Shown here piece after piece: positions 1 to 5,940 of a stretch of 6,184 bases of DNA. The translations under genes were made by a program, and so were the position numbers. The stretch is from contig USLP01000087.1 in the NCBI GenBank assembly GCA_900555525.1, positions 1 to 6,184 of the forward strand. Direction: 5' to 3'. The DNA is from an uncultured Eubacteriales bacterium. GTDB taxonomy: Bacteria > Bacillota > Clostridia > UMGS1840. A model generated the notes under the pieces. It saw nothing but the letters and a program-made list of their open reading frames with translations, did not search any database and was not told where the DNA came from. Every line of letters starts with the position of its first letter. Within the stretch, counting starts at the first letter, position 1.

Positions 1-96
<96 letters not shown>

Positions 97-102
97 TCAC
101 AC

Positions 103-657
103 TCAGGCTTTTACTTTAACCATGCTGTGTCTTATTACTCTTTCGTTTAATTTATACCCCTTTTGGAACTCCTCGGTTACAACTCCGCTTTCCTCATCAC
201 CTTCGTCGGCTTGCATAACCGCATTGTGAAGTTCGGGGTTAAAGGGCTGACCCACGGCATCTATGGGAGTTACGCCCATTTTTGCCAATGTATCTTTAAA
301 GTTTTTGACTATAAGCTCGATTCCCTGATGAAACGCTTTTTCATCTTTTGATTCATTTTTAATCGAAAGCTCAAGCGTATCCAAAATCGGAATCAGATTT
401 TTAACGGCATCGCAGACAGCATATTCGTAAGTGCTTTCCTTTTCTTTCTGCGTTCTTCTCTTGTAGTTATCAAACTCTGCGCGAATACGCAAATTCGTAT
501 CTTTAAGGTCTGCAATTTCTTTTTCCAAAGCCTCCGTTTTGTCTTCGGCTTTTTCGTTCTTTTCCGCATTTACCGCTTCGTCATTTTTTTGTTCTTCGAT
601 ATTCTCTTTTTTTTCGTCTTGTACCTCATTCGATTTTTTTGTTTCTTTTTTTGACAC
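103..657 (-). CDS. grpE: Nucleotide exchange factor GrpE
   Basis: GrpE is the cytoplasmic cofactor that releases ADP from DnaK. From the GTG at 657 the protein has 184 residues, normal for the family. Residues 1-45 are highly charged (Lys/Glu) and probably disordered. A coiled-coil follows, with the family motif RAEFDNYKRRTQKE at 59-72. The C-terminal beta domain carries FNPELHNAV (139-147) and GYKLNERVIRHSMVKV (167-182), which make up the GrpE signature. An upstream GTG at 666 would add three residues, but it lies 1 nt from the AGAAAGGA ribosome site at 668-675, whereas GTG 657 lies 10 nt away, so 657 is preferred. The 5' end overlaps hrcA by 32 bp, which suggests translational coupling, and dnaK follows after 27 bp. 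Confidence 0.97.
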   Translation of the reverse strand: MSKKETKKSNEVQDEKKENIEEQKNDEAVNAEKNEKAEDKTEALEKEIADLKDTNLRIRAEFDNYKRRTQKEKESTYEYAVCDAVKNLIPILDTLELSIKNESKDEKAFHQGIELIVKNFKDTLAKMGVTPIDAVGQPFNPELHNAVMQADEGDEESGVVTEEFQKGYKLNERVIRHSMVKVKA

Positions 658-1711
658 TGACGACACTTCCTTTCTTATCGGTTCGGCTGTCTCCGAGCAG
701 ACTGCCCATCATGGCGGACATATTTTCAAGCGTTGAGATAACCTTTGAATAATTCATTCGTTTCGGACCTATAACGCCTATAACTCCGTTTTTGCCGTCC
801 TCCATTTCATATGAAGTTACGACCAAGCTCAAGTCCTTATTCTTAAGAACAGGGCTTTCATCGCCAATCACAACGGTTGTACCCGCTTTCTGCGCCGCAC
901 CCGAAACAAGGTCTGTTATTTTTTCTTTATTGTCTACCAGTTCCAGAAAATCGGCGATTTTTTCATTATCGGAAAATTCGGGAGCCTTCAGCATATAAGA
1001 TTTACCCTGCACGCTGTACTGCGACGCTGTTTTGTCCTCCATACATTCGCTTATGAAATCCAAAATAACTCCCAAAAGTTCAAAGTTACTGTTGAATCTC
1101 GCTTTTAAGCGTTCAATCTTTTCGGGCGTGATATCCGACATTCTTTTGTTGGCAAATTCATCATTTATTATCGCTTTAATATACGATAACGATTCTTCAT
1201 CTACCGGTGTCAAGATACGTACCTGTCTGTTTCTTACCGCTCCCACACTCGTTACGAGTATAAACATGAGATAATGCTCCGACATTCTCACGATATCAAA
1301 GTGATGAATTGTTCCCAAATCGGGCGCTGTGATATTCGTGATAGCCGTCAAACCTGTAGCATCGGAAACGGTTTTCGCGGCGAAATCAAGAAGCTTATTA
1401 AGTTCTAACATATTCGCCTGCATCTTCGCCTTTATATACTCAAGCTCCGCATTCGCCGTCTTAATATTTTCTATAAGATAATCGACATATACACGGTAGC
1501 CTAAGCTTGAGGGGATTCGCCCTGCGGAGGTATGAGGCTGTGCAAGATAACCCATTTCCTCCAAATCCGACATTTCGTTCCGTATCGTTGCGGAGGAAAG
1601 TCCGATTGAGCATTTCTTGGCAATGGTACGTGAACCGACAGGCTCTGCAGTTTCGATATAATCTTCTATCAAAGCTTTCAATATCGCTGCTTTTCTATCG
1701 TCCAAATTCAT
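626..1711 (-). CDS. hrcA: Heat-inducible transcription repressor HrcA
   Basis: HrcA is the repressor that binds CIRCE operators and shuts off the dnaK and groE operons; in known cases its activity depends on GroEL. The 361-residue product begins with a winged-helix DNA-binding domain (about 1-75). This includes YIETAEPVGSRTIA (18-31), SSATIRNEMSDLEEMGYL (39-56) and QPHTSAGRIPSSLGYRVYVDYL (from 58), all hallmarks of the family. A GAF-like and dimerisation region follows. The start is ATG 1711, 6 nt after the AGAGGTGA ribosome site. An in-frame TTG at 1717 would directly abut that site and is unlikely. The last ~15 residues are a Lys-rich tail whose DNA also encodes the grpE start; the stop is TGA. 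A perfect CIRCE lies just upstream, so hrcA should repress itself together with grpE and dnaK. Confidence 0.97.
   Translation of the reverse strand: MNLDDRKAAILKALIEDYIETAEPVGSRTIAKKCSIGLSSATIRNEMSDLEEMGYLAQPHTSAGRIPSSLGYRVYVDYLIENIKTANAELEYIKAKMQANMLELNKLLDFAAKTVSDATGLTAITNITAPDLGTIHHFDIVRMSEHYLMFILVTSVGAVRNRQVRILTPVDEESLSYIKAIINDEFANKRMSDITPEKIERLKARFNSNFELLGVILDFISECMEDKTASQYSVQGKSYMLKAPEFSDNEKIADFLELVDNKEKITDLVSGAAQKAGTTVVIGDESPVLKNKDLSLVVTSYEMEDGKNGVIGVIGPKRMNYSKVISTLENMSAMMGSLLGDSRTDKKGSVVSVKKRNKKIE
668..675 (-). promoter_or_regulatory. Ribosome binding site of grpE, inside hrcA
   Basis: On the minus strand AGAAAGGA is complementary to the 16S rRNA 3' end and lies within the last codons of hrcA. 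It is 10 nt from GTG 657 but only 1 nt from GTG 666, so it decides the grpE start. Confidence 0.75.
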
Positions 1712-1717
1712 TACCAA

Positions 1718-1725
1718 TCACCTCT
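1718..1725 (-). promoter_or_regulatory. Ribosome binding site of hrcA
   Basis: AGAGGTGA on the minus strand matches the anti-Shine-Dalgarno over seven consecutive bases (GAGGTGA). It sits 6 nt before ATG 1711 and has no space before TTG 1717, so it selects the ATG. Confidence 0.8.
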
Positions 1726-1731
1726 CTTTGT

Positions 1732-1766
1732 GTTGTTAGCACTCTATCGCCTTGAGTGCTAACAAC
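1732..1766 (-). promoter_or_regulatory. CIRCE operator (HrcA binding site)
   Basis: The canonical inverted repeat TTAGCACTC (1736-1744), 9-bp spacer, GAGTGCTAA (1754-1762) is present without a mismatch. The symmetry extends four more bases on each side (GTTG/CAAC), giving 13-bp arms. It starts 3 bp downstream of the -10 box of the hrcA promoter and covers the expected transcription start and 5' leader, the usual place for HrcA repression. Confidence 0.97.
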
Positions 1767-1769
1767 TAT

Positions 1770-1798
1770 AATATAGCAGATTTTTCTCTGTTTGTCAA
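1770..1798 (-). promoter_or_regulatory. SigA-type promoter of the hrcA-grpE-dnaK operon
   Basis: On the minus strand there is a perfect -35 box TTGACA (1793-1798), a 17-bp spacer and a -10 box TATATT (1770-1775) preceded by TGC, an extended -10. The predicted start falls at about 1763, at the edge of CIRCE. No alternative heat-shock sigma motif is needed to explain the regulation. Confidence 0.85.
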
Positions 1799-1883
1799 GA
1801 GTTTTTTAAAAAAAATTGAAAAAATTTTCATTTTTATTATTTTAACCAAAAAAATTCTGTTTAACATACTGTTTTTTATACAT

Positions 1884-2717
1884 TTATATTTCTCTTTTCA
1901 AGCGGTATTCCGTAGGCGGCATACCGTAATGCTTTTTAAAGGTTTTGCAAAACAGCATAGAATCCTCATATCCGACCGAACGGGCGATATGCGGAATATT
2001 AAGCTTTGCGTTGGGCATAAGCTTAACCGCCTTGTCGAGCCGAAATTCAATAAGAAATTCCTGCGGTGATTTTGATGTATGTTTTTTGAAAATGCTTCCG
2101 AAATAGCTTCTGTTAAGCCCTATATATTTGGAAATATCGTTTACGGTAATTTTATTTGCATAATTTTTTACGATAAAATCAATAGCGCCCGCAACATATT
2201 CCTTACTTGATGCATACGGATTTTCCGGGATTTTATCCGTATCGGCATTTGACTGCGTCATAAGCGAAAAAAGCATATAAAGATAGCCTGCAAGCTTAAG
2301 CTGACCTTTTTTTGTAAATTCCTCCGTTTTTTTCATATGAGAAAAAATTTCACGCATTTTGTCGATATCATCGCATTTGAAAATAGGATTCTGCGCACTA
2401 AAGCCCATATTTTTCAGTATAGTACCGCAGTTTCCGCCGTTAAAGCCTACCCAGCGGTATGTCCAAGGCTCCGTTTTATCTGCCTGATAATATGTAATTT
2501 CATCGGGATATATGATAAAACCGCTTCCCTTTTCTATTTCGTATGAAATATTGTTAAGCACAAAACGTCCTTTTCCCGATGTTACAAAGTGAATAAGATA
2601 ATGGTCTCGGACGTACGGACCGTACATGTATTCCGCCTCGCATTTTTCATGCCCATACTGATATACGTTAAGTTCGCTTTTATTTATAGGTTCAACCCAT
2701 ATATGGTCTTTCTGCAT
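1884..2717 (-). CDS. AraC-family transcriptional regulator
   Basis: This is a 277-residue regulator with the common two-domain AraC layout. The N-terminal sugar-sensing cupin-like domain (about 15-95) shows the characteristic RDHYLIHFVTSGKGRF (37-52), GFIIYPDEITYYQAD (66-80) and WTYRWVGFNG (85-94). The C-terminal double helix-turn-helix domain (178-275) includes ITVNDISKYIGLNRSYFGSIFKKH and IPHIARSVGYEDSMLFCKTFKKHYGMPPTEYR, close to the AraC signature. ATG 2717 has GGAGG at 2727-2731, 9 nt upstream. It is divergent from the GH57 gene, which suggests that it controls that gene, probably in response to an oligosaccharide or sugar; the ligand cannot be read from the sequence. No strong terminator separates it from the hrcA promoter downstream. 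Confidence 0.93.
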   Translation of the reverse strand: MQKDHIWVEPINKSELNVYQYGHEKCEAEYMYGPYVRDHYLIHFVTSGKGRFVLNNISYEIEKGSGFIIYPDEITYYQADKTEPWTYRWVGFNGGNCGTILKNMGFSAQNPIFKCDDIDKMREIFSHMKKTEEFTKKGQLKLAGYLYMLFSLMTQSNADTDKIPENPYASSKEYVAGAIDFIVKNYANKITVNDISKYIGLNRSYFGSIFKKHTSKSPQEFLIEFRLDKAVKLMPNAKLNIPHIARSVGYEDSMLFCKTFKKHYGMPPTEYRLKREI

Positions 2718-2757
2718 AGAACAGCGCCTCCGTAAAAAAATAGAATTTTTCCATATT

Positions 2758-2786
2758 ATTATAGCATATTTCTATTTACTTTTCAA
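2758..2786 (-). promoter_or_regulatory. Promoter of the AraC-family regulator
   Basis: On the minus strand there is TTGAAA (-35, 2781-2786), a 17-bp spacer and a perfect TATAAT (-10, 2758-2763) preceded by TGC. Transcription would start near 2751, giving a leader of about 34 nt before the gene. Confidence 0.8.
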
Positions 2787-2816
2787 GCATAAAATGTAAA
2801 AATAAGTATGTAAATA
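2773..2816. repeat. Possible AraC-type operator boxes in the divergent intergenic region
   Basis: ATGTAAA occurs twice on the plus strand, at 2794-2800 and 2808-2814, spaced 14 bp. TATTTAC (2773-2779) is the inverted copy of GTAAATA (2810-2816). Direct repeats in front of a divergently read gene are the usual form of AraC-family operators, and the left box lies against the regulator's own -35 region. The region is very AT-rich, so chance repeats are possible. Confidence 0.3.
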
Positions 2817-2846
2817 AAATTTATTGAAAAGGAGACTTAAAACAAC

Positions 2847-4385
2847 ATGAAATACGTAATGATTTTTCACGCTAATTTAAACTATGCGTACCTTCACCCC
2901 GACAAGTATGAGTTCGTTATCAGAAACAGCTATGAACTTATATTTGACACAATGGCAGAAAACTTCCCCAACACAAAATATGTGTTTGAGGCTTCCGGCT
3001 ACACAATCGAGCAGATGGCTCTCTTAACTCCCGACGTTTTGGAGAAGCTTAAAAAGGCTATTGCAAACGGAACCTGTGAATTTATGGGAAGTCCTTATGC
3101 TCACCCCATGCTCCCAAACTTCCCCGAAGAAGACGGAACATGGTCGTTTAAATTCTCAATGGATATATTTGAGAAATATCTGGGCATTAGGCCCAAGAGC
3201 CTTTGGAACCCCGAATGCGGCTGGAGAAGCTACGTTCCCAAAGAAGCTCTCGCAAACGGCGCTCACAACCTTATCGGAGACTTTGAGTCATACAGCCGTT
3301 CAAAGGATATCGACGGAAAACCGAACCGTCCCGAAATCTATGAAAAAGAATTTTCGGACGATCCCTCATTCTACAGCTTTGACTTCAAATATGACCTTCC
3401 CGGAAGCGAAAGAGCTATCCACTTCCCCTTTGACAAAATCGAAGGAATTGAACCCGGCAAGTTGAGAATGTTCTTAAGAACAGACAGAGTTGCACAGTTT
3501 GCGGTTAGATATTTCATGGGTATGGAAGGATATACATTTGAAAAATATCTTGACCTTATCAAAAAATATTCCGCACAGAACGAAGGCGAATCCGAGGGTG
3601 CGCTCGTTATATTTGCAGACGATGCCGAATATGTAGGAACAAACGGCTGGTTCAGACTTAAATATCAGAATAAGCCCGACAACGTATTTGAAAAGAGCCC
3701 CGATTCGAGAGAAAAACTTATCGAACTCGTTACGGCTGTTGAAAAGCTCGGTCAATTTATTACATATGATGACGCCTGCAATTTAGAGCCTATGAAAGAA
3801 ACGCTTAACTTTGACGATGATGCCGCTTGGCACGGTGCAAGAGCGTCCACATGGGCTTCCACACCTATGGCAAGAATATTAAGACCGTGGCAGGATCTTG
3901 TAAGAGAAAAGCTCCACGAAATCAAGGATACACTTTCCGAAAAGACAATTGAACAGGTATGGTACCACTTGACAAATTCGTTCAACTCGGACGGACAGTG
4001 GCCTCCTACACTTCCTCATGCACCGCACATCATCTTCCCGTTCAACTATAAGTATTGCTTTGACAATCTTTTGGCGGCTGAAGTTCTCGTTGGCGGCGTT
4101 GACAGATCAAGACTTACGTCTTCACCTTTGGATACAATAAAAGAAATCCTCACAATTCAGCAGGATCTCGTTCTTAAAAAAGCTAAAACACTGGTTGAAA
4201 ACGGTACGGATGAAGAAAAAGAAAACGCAAAAAATGCAATCTATCTTATAGAAAGCTCAAGAAATCTCGATTCCATAAAATCCGCTTCGGACAAGCTTCT
4301 CTATCCTTCGGACTACGAAGTCAGAGCAAATGCACTCATACAGGCAAGACGCTTGGTAGGCGGCGTTGTTTTGGAGCAGGTATAA
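2847..4385 (+). CDS. Glycoside hydrolase family 57 protein
   Basis: A 512-residue enzyme of the GH57 type (retaining alpha-glucan hydrolases, transferases and branching enzymes). The conserved regions appear in order. Region I is HANLNY (8-13), degenerate compared with the usual HxHxPY. Region II is GTCEFMGS (75-82). Region III is LWNPECGW (119-126), with E123 the expected nucleophile. Region IV is FADDAEYVGTNGWF (256-269), with D258 or D259 the expected acid/base. Region V is DDDAAWHGA (323-331). The C-terminal part is mainly helical. No signal peptide is seen, so it should act in the cytoplasm, on glycogen or maltodextrins by inference. ATG 2847 follows AAAAGGAGA, a good ribosome site with slightly long spacing. 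It is monocistronic, divergent from an AraC-type regulator and closed by a strong terminator. Exact substrate and reaction (amylase, glucanotransferase or other) cannot be assigned. Confidence 0.88.
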   Translation: MKYVMIFHANLNYAYLHPDKYEFVIRNSYELIFDTMAENFPNTKYVFEASGYTIEQMALLTPDVLEKLKKAIANGTCEFMGSPYAHPMLPNFPEEDGTWSFKFSMDIFEKYLGIRPKSLWNPECGWRSYVPKEALANGAHNLIGDFESYSRSKDIDGKPNRPEIYEKEFSDDPSFYSFDFKYDLPGSERAIHFPFDKIEGIEPGKLRMFLRTDRVAQFAVRYFMGMEGYTFEKYLDLIKKYSAQNEGESEGALVIFADDAEYVGTNGWFRLKYQNKPDNVFEKSPDSREKLIELVTAVEKLGQFITYDDACNLEPMKETLNFDDDAAWHGARASTWASTPMARILRPWQDLVREKLHEIKDTLSEKTIEQVWYHLTNSFNSDGQWPPTLPHAPHIIFPFNYKYCFDNLLAAEVLVGGVDRSRLTSSPLDTIKEILTIQQDLVLKKAKTLVENGTDEEKENAKNAIYLIESSRNLDSIKSASDKLLYPSDYEVRANALIQARRLVGGVVLEQV

Positions 4386-4407
4386 ACCGAATAAATACTT
4401 TTCATGC

Positions 4408-4444
4408 AATCAGGCACACGGCATACCGCGTGCCTGATTTTTTT
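4408..4444 (+). terminator. Rho-independent terminator of the GH57 gene
   Basis: AATCAGGCAC pairs with GTGCCTGATT (10 bp), followed after one A-C mismatch by CGG/CCG around a CATA loop; seven T follow from 4438. It starts 22 bp after the GH57 stop codon. Confidence 0.93.
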
Positions 4445-4465
4445 CATATTTTTTCGAAAAAAGTA

Positions 4466-4494
4466 TTGACATTTTTTTAGCTGTATGGTAAAAT
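4466..4494 (+). promoter_or_regulatory. Promoter of the tRNA-Leu gene
   Basis: TTGACA (4466-4471), a 17-bp spacer and TAAAAT (4489-4494) preceded by TGG, an extended -10 form. The predicted start near 4501 leaves a leader of about 16 nt before the tRNA, typical for a single stable RNA gene. Confidence 0.85.
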
Positions 4495-4516
4495 ATATAA
4501 GTATTGTTTTAAATAT

Positions 4517-4603
4517 GCGGATATGGCGGAATTGGCAGACGCGCATGGTTCAGGTCCATGTGAAAGCAATTTCATGCAGGTTCAAGTCCTGTTACCTGCA
4601 CCA
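4517..4603 (+). tRNA. tRNA-Leu (anticodon CAG)
   Basis: An 87-nt class II tRNA with encoded CCA. The D-arm region GGCGGAATTGGCAGACGC is typical of bacterial tRNA-Leu. The anticodon stem CATGG/CCATG encloses TTCAGGT, with CAG at 4551-4553, which reads CUG codons. A long variable arm (TGAAA/TTTCA) and a T-arm with loop TTCAAGT follow. The acceptor stem GCGGATA/TACCTGC is irregular: it has an A-C mismatch at the fifth pair and a G-U at the third, and the T-stem closes with a G-U. All three deviations can be explained by changes in the 3' strand. The gene has its own promoter and terminator. It is probably the integration site of the prophage on its right, so the 3' half may be phage-derived. Function is likely kept but not certain. 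Confidence 0.93.
4575..4600 (+). other. Putative prophage attachment core in the 3' part of tRNA-Leu
   Basis: TGCAGGT (4575-4581) and ACCTGCA (4594-4600) form a perfect 7-bp inverted repeat around 12 bp that include the T-loop. The T-arm and 3' end of tRNA genes are the classic crossover sites of phage tyrosine integrases, and phage lysis genes begin about 220 bp further right. The second att copy lies outside the window, so the exact core is not defined. Confidence 0.45.
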
Positions 4604-4612
4604 TAGCTTTTT

Positions 4613-4644
4613 ACCCCAGTAAATACGATATTTACTGGGGTTTT
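4613..4644 (+). terminator. Rho-independent terminator of tRNA-Leu
   Basis: CCCCAGTAAATA (4614-4625) pairs perfectly with TATTTACTGGGG (4629-4640) around a CGA loop, with one further A-T pair outside, followed by four T. It lies 9 nt after the tRNA CCA. The T tract is short but the 12-13 bp stem is strong. If the tRNA 3' half came with the phage, this terminator probably did too. Confidence 0.8.
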
Positions 4645-4687
4645 GCTATACTTAAATCACTCTAAAACACGGAAAAATACATATCGT

Positions 4688-4717
4688 AGCTAACACACAG
4701 CTAACAAGTAGCTAACA
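4688..4717 (+). repeat. Three AGCTAACA direct repeats with exact 11-bp period
   Basis: AGCTAACA occurs at 4688-4695, 4699-4706 and 4710-4717; the first and third share the longer GTAGCTAACA. The period of 11 bp puts all copies on nearly the same face of the helix. They start 85 bp after the tRNA end and are not part of any gene. Short phased direct repeats near an attachment core are the expected form of integrase arm-type or excisionase binding sites. Confidence 0.6.
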
Positions 4718-4736
4718 AATCTACAAATGACAAAAC

Positions 4737-4778
4737 TCCCCTCACTCGCTTTTTACGGCGGATGAGGGGATTTTTTTT
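4737..4778. terminator. Probable bidirectional terminator between tRNA and lysis operon
   Basis: TCCCCTCA (4737-4744) pairs with TGAGGGGA (4763-4770), with a partly paired inner part (CGC/GCG). On the plus strand eight T follow (4771-4778). On the minus strand the stem is followed by GTTTTG, weaker but usable. It stands about 55 bp downstream of the endolysin stop, so it can end the lysis operon from one side and tRNA read-through from the other. Confidence 0.8.
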
Positions 4779-4825
4779 GCAATCATGTGTTTGTCAAGAC
4801 ATTAAGAATGTCCTTTAGGTTTTAA

Positions 4826-5665
4826 TTAGCCGAGTGCCTTTTTTGCGTTGGCAATTTTGTTGTCTTTTGCTCGAATACCGTCATTGATGAGATGATAGAT
4901 AGCATTGATGGTCTTCTCGCCAACGATACCGTCAACTGTGACTTTACCTGCTCTCTGTGCCTCTTTTACAGCTTTCAAAGTGCCGTCACCGAAACCGTTT
5001 GAATTATCGACTTTCGTCTTGATGATTCTCATATTGTATAAAGTAATCAACTGCTTCTTAAACGCAAGTGTTGCTGTATTGTGTGCGCCGTATTTAATCA
5101 TTTCCTCATTCTCCTTATTTGATGTTTTACCGCACAGCTCGGCGGTTACTTCGTCTGCAAGATTGCCGAGCCTGTTATAGAGCCAGTCACCAGGGCAAGA
5201 TTTATTTGCAAACCACCTATGTACAGTCAAGACCATTTCGCCCGACTTCGGCGAATAATTTAAAGTCTTGTCCTCGTTACCAAACCAAAGCAGTTTAGTC
5301 TTGCCGTTACGCTTGCAAATGTCAACGCAAAGTGCAATAAGTTTGTTGTACACTTTACTGTTCATGGTGTACGGAGCTACTGTGTCGCTTGCACATTCGA
5401 TTGTAACTGCACGCTGGTCATTTGCGTTTGATGAACTACACCAAGAGCGGTTGCTCTCATCGACACAGAGCAACACTCTGCCGTCATAGCCGATTCCGTA
5501 GTTACAGCTTGCCTCACAGGCTGTATTCATAAAGATGTTGCCGAGGGTTTCGACACTGCACTGACCTACAACACAGTGCGGAGTAATGCGGTCAATACTG
5601 TGTGTGCGTTTACCACTGTGGTTTGGGCTTAATTTTGTGTAATTAACAAGTTTTGAATTACTCAT
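4826..5665 (-). CDS. Phage endolysin, N-acetylmuramoyl-L-alanine amidase (Amidase_2 type) with peptidoglycan-binding tail
   Basis: A 279-residue lysis enzyme that would cut the amide bond between N-acetylmuramic acid and L-alanine in the cell wall. The N-terminal domain (about 1-170) is of the Amidase_2/PGRP fold. The expected zinc ligands are H30 (ITPHCVVGQ), H149 (LTVHRWF) and C157 (KSCPGDWL); NYGIGYDGRV (55-64) and VTIECA (87-92) fit the fold. The C-terminal part (about 190-258) looks like a PG_binding_1 domain, with GFGDGTLKAVKEAQ (224-237) and VDGIVGEKTINAI (244-256). There is no signal peptide, so export depends on the holin. ATG 5665 has GAGGAA 5 nt upstream, inside the preceding gene. 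It is the last gene of the lysis cassette. It could also be annotated as a host-type amidase, but the holin neighbour argues for phage. Confidence 0.92.
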   Translation of the reverse strand: MSNSKLVNYTKLSPNHSGKRTHSIDRITPHCVVGQCSVETLGNIFMNTACEASCNYGIGYDGRVLLCVDESNRSWCSSSNANDQRAVTIECASDTVAPYTMNSKVYNKLIALCVDICKRNGKTKLLWFGNEDKTLNYSPKSGEMVLTVHRWFANKSCPGDWLYNRLGNLADEVTAELCGKTSNKENEEMIKYGAHNTATLAFKKQLITLYNMRIIKTKVDNSNGFGDGTLKAVKEAQRAGKVTVDGIVGEKTINAIYHLINDGIRAKDNKIANAKKALG

Positions 5666-5682
5666 AATTATTCCTCGCTTTC
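5663..5682 (-). repeat. 20-bp direct repeat, copy 1 (90-aa gene / endolysin junction)
   Basis: GAAAGCGAGGAATAATTATG (minus strand) is identical to 5938-5957. It encodes the C-terminal ESEE and stop of the 90-aa protein, the GAGGAA ribosome site and the ATG of the endolysin. Confidence 0.95.
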
Positions 5683-5940
5683 TGCGTATAATTTTTTCAA
5701 GTCGATATTTTCCATAACTGCCCTTGCTTCAAGTACGGCTCTGTAATCGCTCATTGCTTTAATTTGCAAGTCATATGTACTGCGTGGGCAAGTCGGAATA
5801 AAATTCAGATTCTCTTTATCCCAGTTATCAAGCATTTTCTTTAAGCCGTCGTGGCGGATTGATAACTGCTGATATTCAGCGATAAACCTTTCTTTGTAAT
5901 CTTCGCTTAACATTTTGTCAACAGTATTAGATAAAACCAT
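5668..5940 (-). CDS. Small phage protein between holin and endolysin, function unknown
   Basis: A 90-residue, mostly helical, charged protein without membrane segment or signal peptide. Residues about 9-45 (MLSEDYKERF to MLDNWDKENLN) and 57-80 (YDLQIKAMSDYRAVLEARAVM) look like two amphipathic helices that could form a coiled-coil hairpin. This layout recalls small phage proteins annotated as crAss001_48-related, but I cannot confirm that from the sequence alone. ATG 5940 has GAGGAA 5 nt upstream, and the gene starts 2 nt after the holin stop and ends 2 nt before the endolysin start, so translation is probably coupled. Its place suggests a link to lysis, but no role is shown. Its last five codons and ribosome site duplicate those at the holin junction. 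Confidence 0.8.
   Translation of the reverse strand: MVLSNTVDKMLSEDYKERFIAEYQQLSIRHDGLKKMLDNWDKENLNFIPTCPRSTYDLQIKAMSDYRAVLEARAVMENIDLKKLYAESEE

Noticed and set aside
1800..1850. Weak minus-strand hairpin TGAAA/TTTCA followed by a T run, downstream of the AraC gene
   Set aside because: The stem is only about 5 bp and all but one pair are A-T in an extremely AT-rich stretch, so it is not a convincing terminator.
1752..2069. 105-aa plus-strand open frame across the hrcA promoter and the AraC 3' end
   Set aside because: It is antisense to AraC coding sequence and intergenic AT-rich DNA, begins inside CIRCE and lacks a ribosome site.
2790..2820. Plus-strand -10-like TAAAAT boxes before the GH57 gene (2790-2795 and 2815-2820)
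   Set aside because: Neither has an acceptable -35 box at 16-18 bp, so no promoter is claimed.
3061..3465. 134-aa open frame on the plus strand inside the GH57 gene
   Set aside because: It lies in another frame of a well-supported GH57 gene, has no ribosome site and no recognisable motif.
4688..4717. CRISPR array
   Set aside because: The repeats are 8 bp with 3-bp gaps, far too short for CRISPR repeat-spacer units.
4798..4812. GACATT-AAG-AATGTC hairpin just after the endolysin stop
   Set aside because: Only 6 bp with no T tract on either strand. It may be a small operator or chance, and the real terminator is at 4737-4778.
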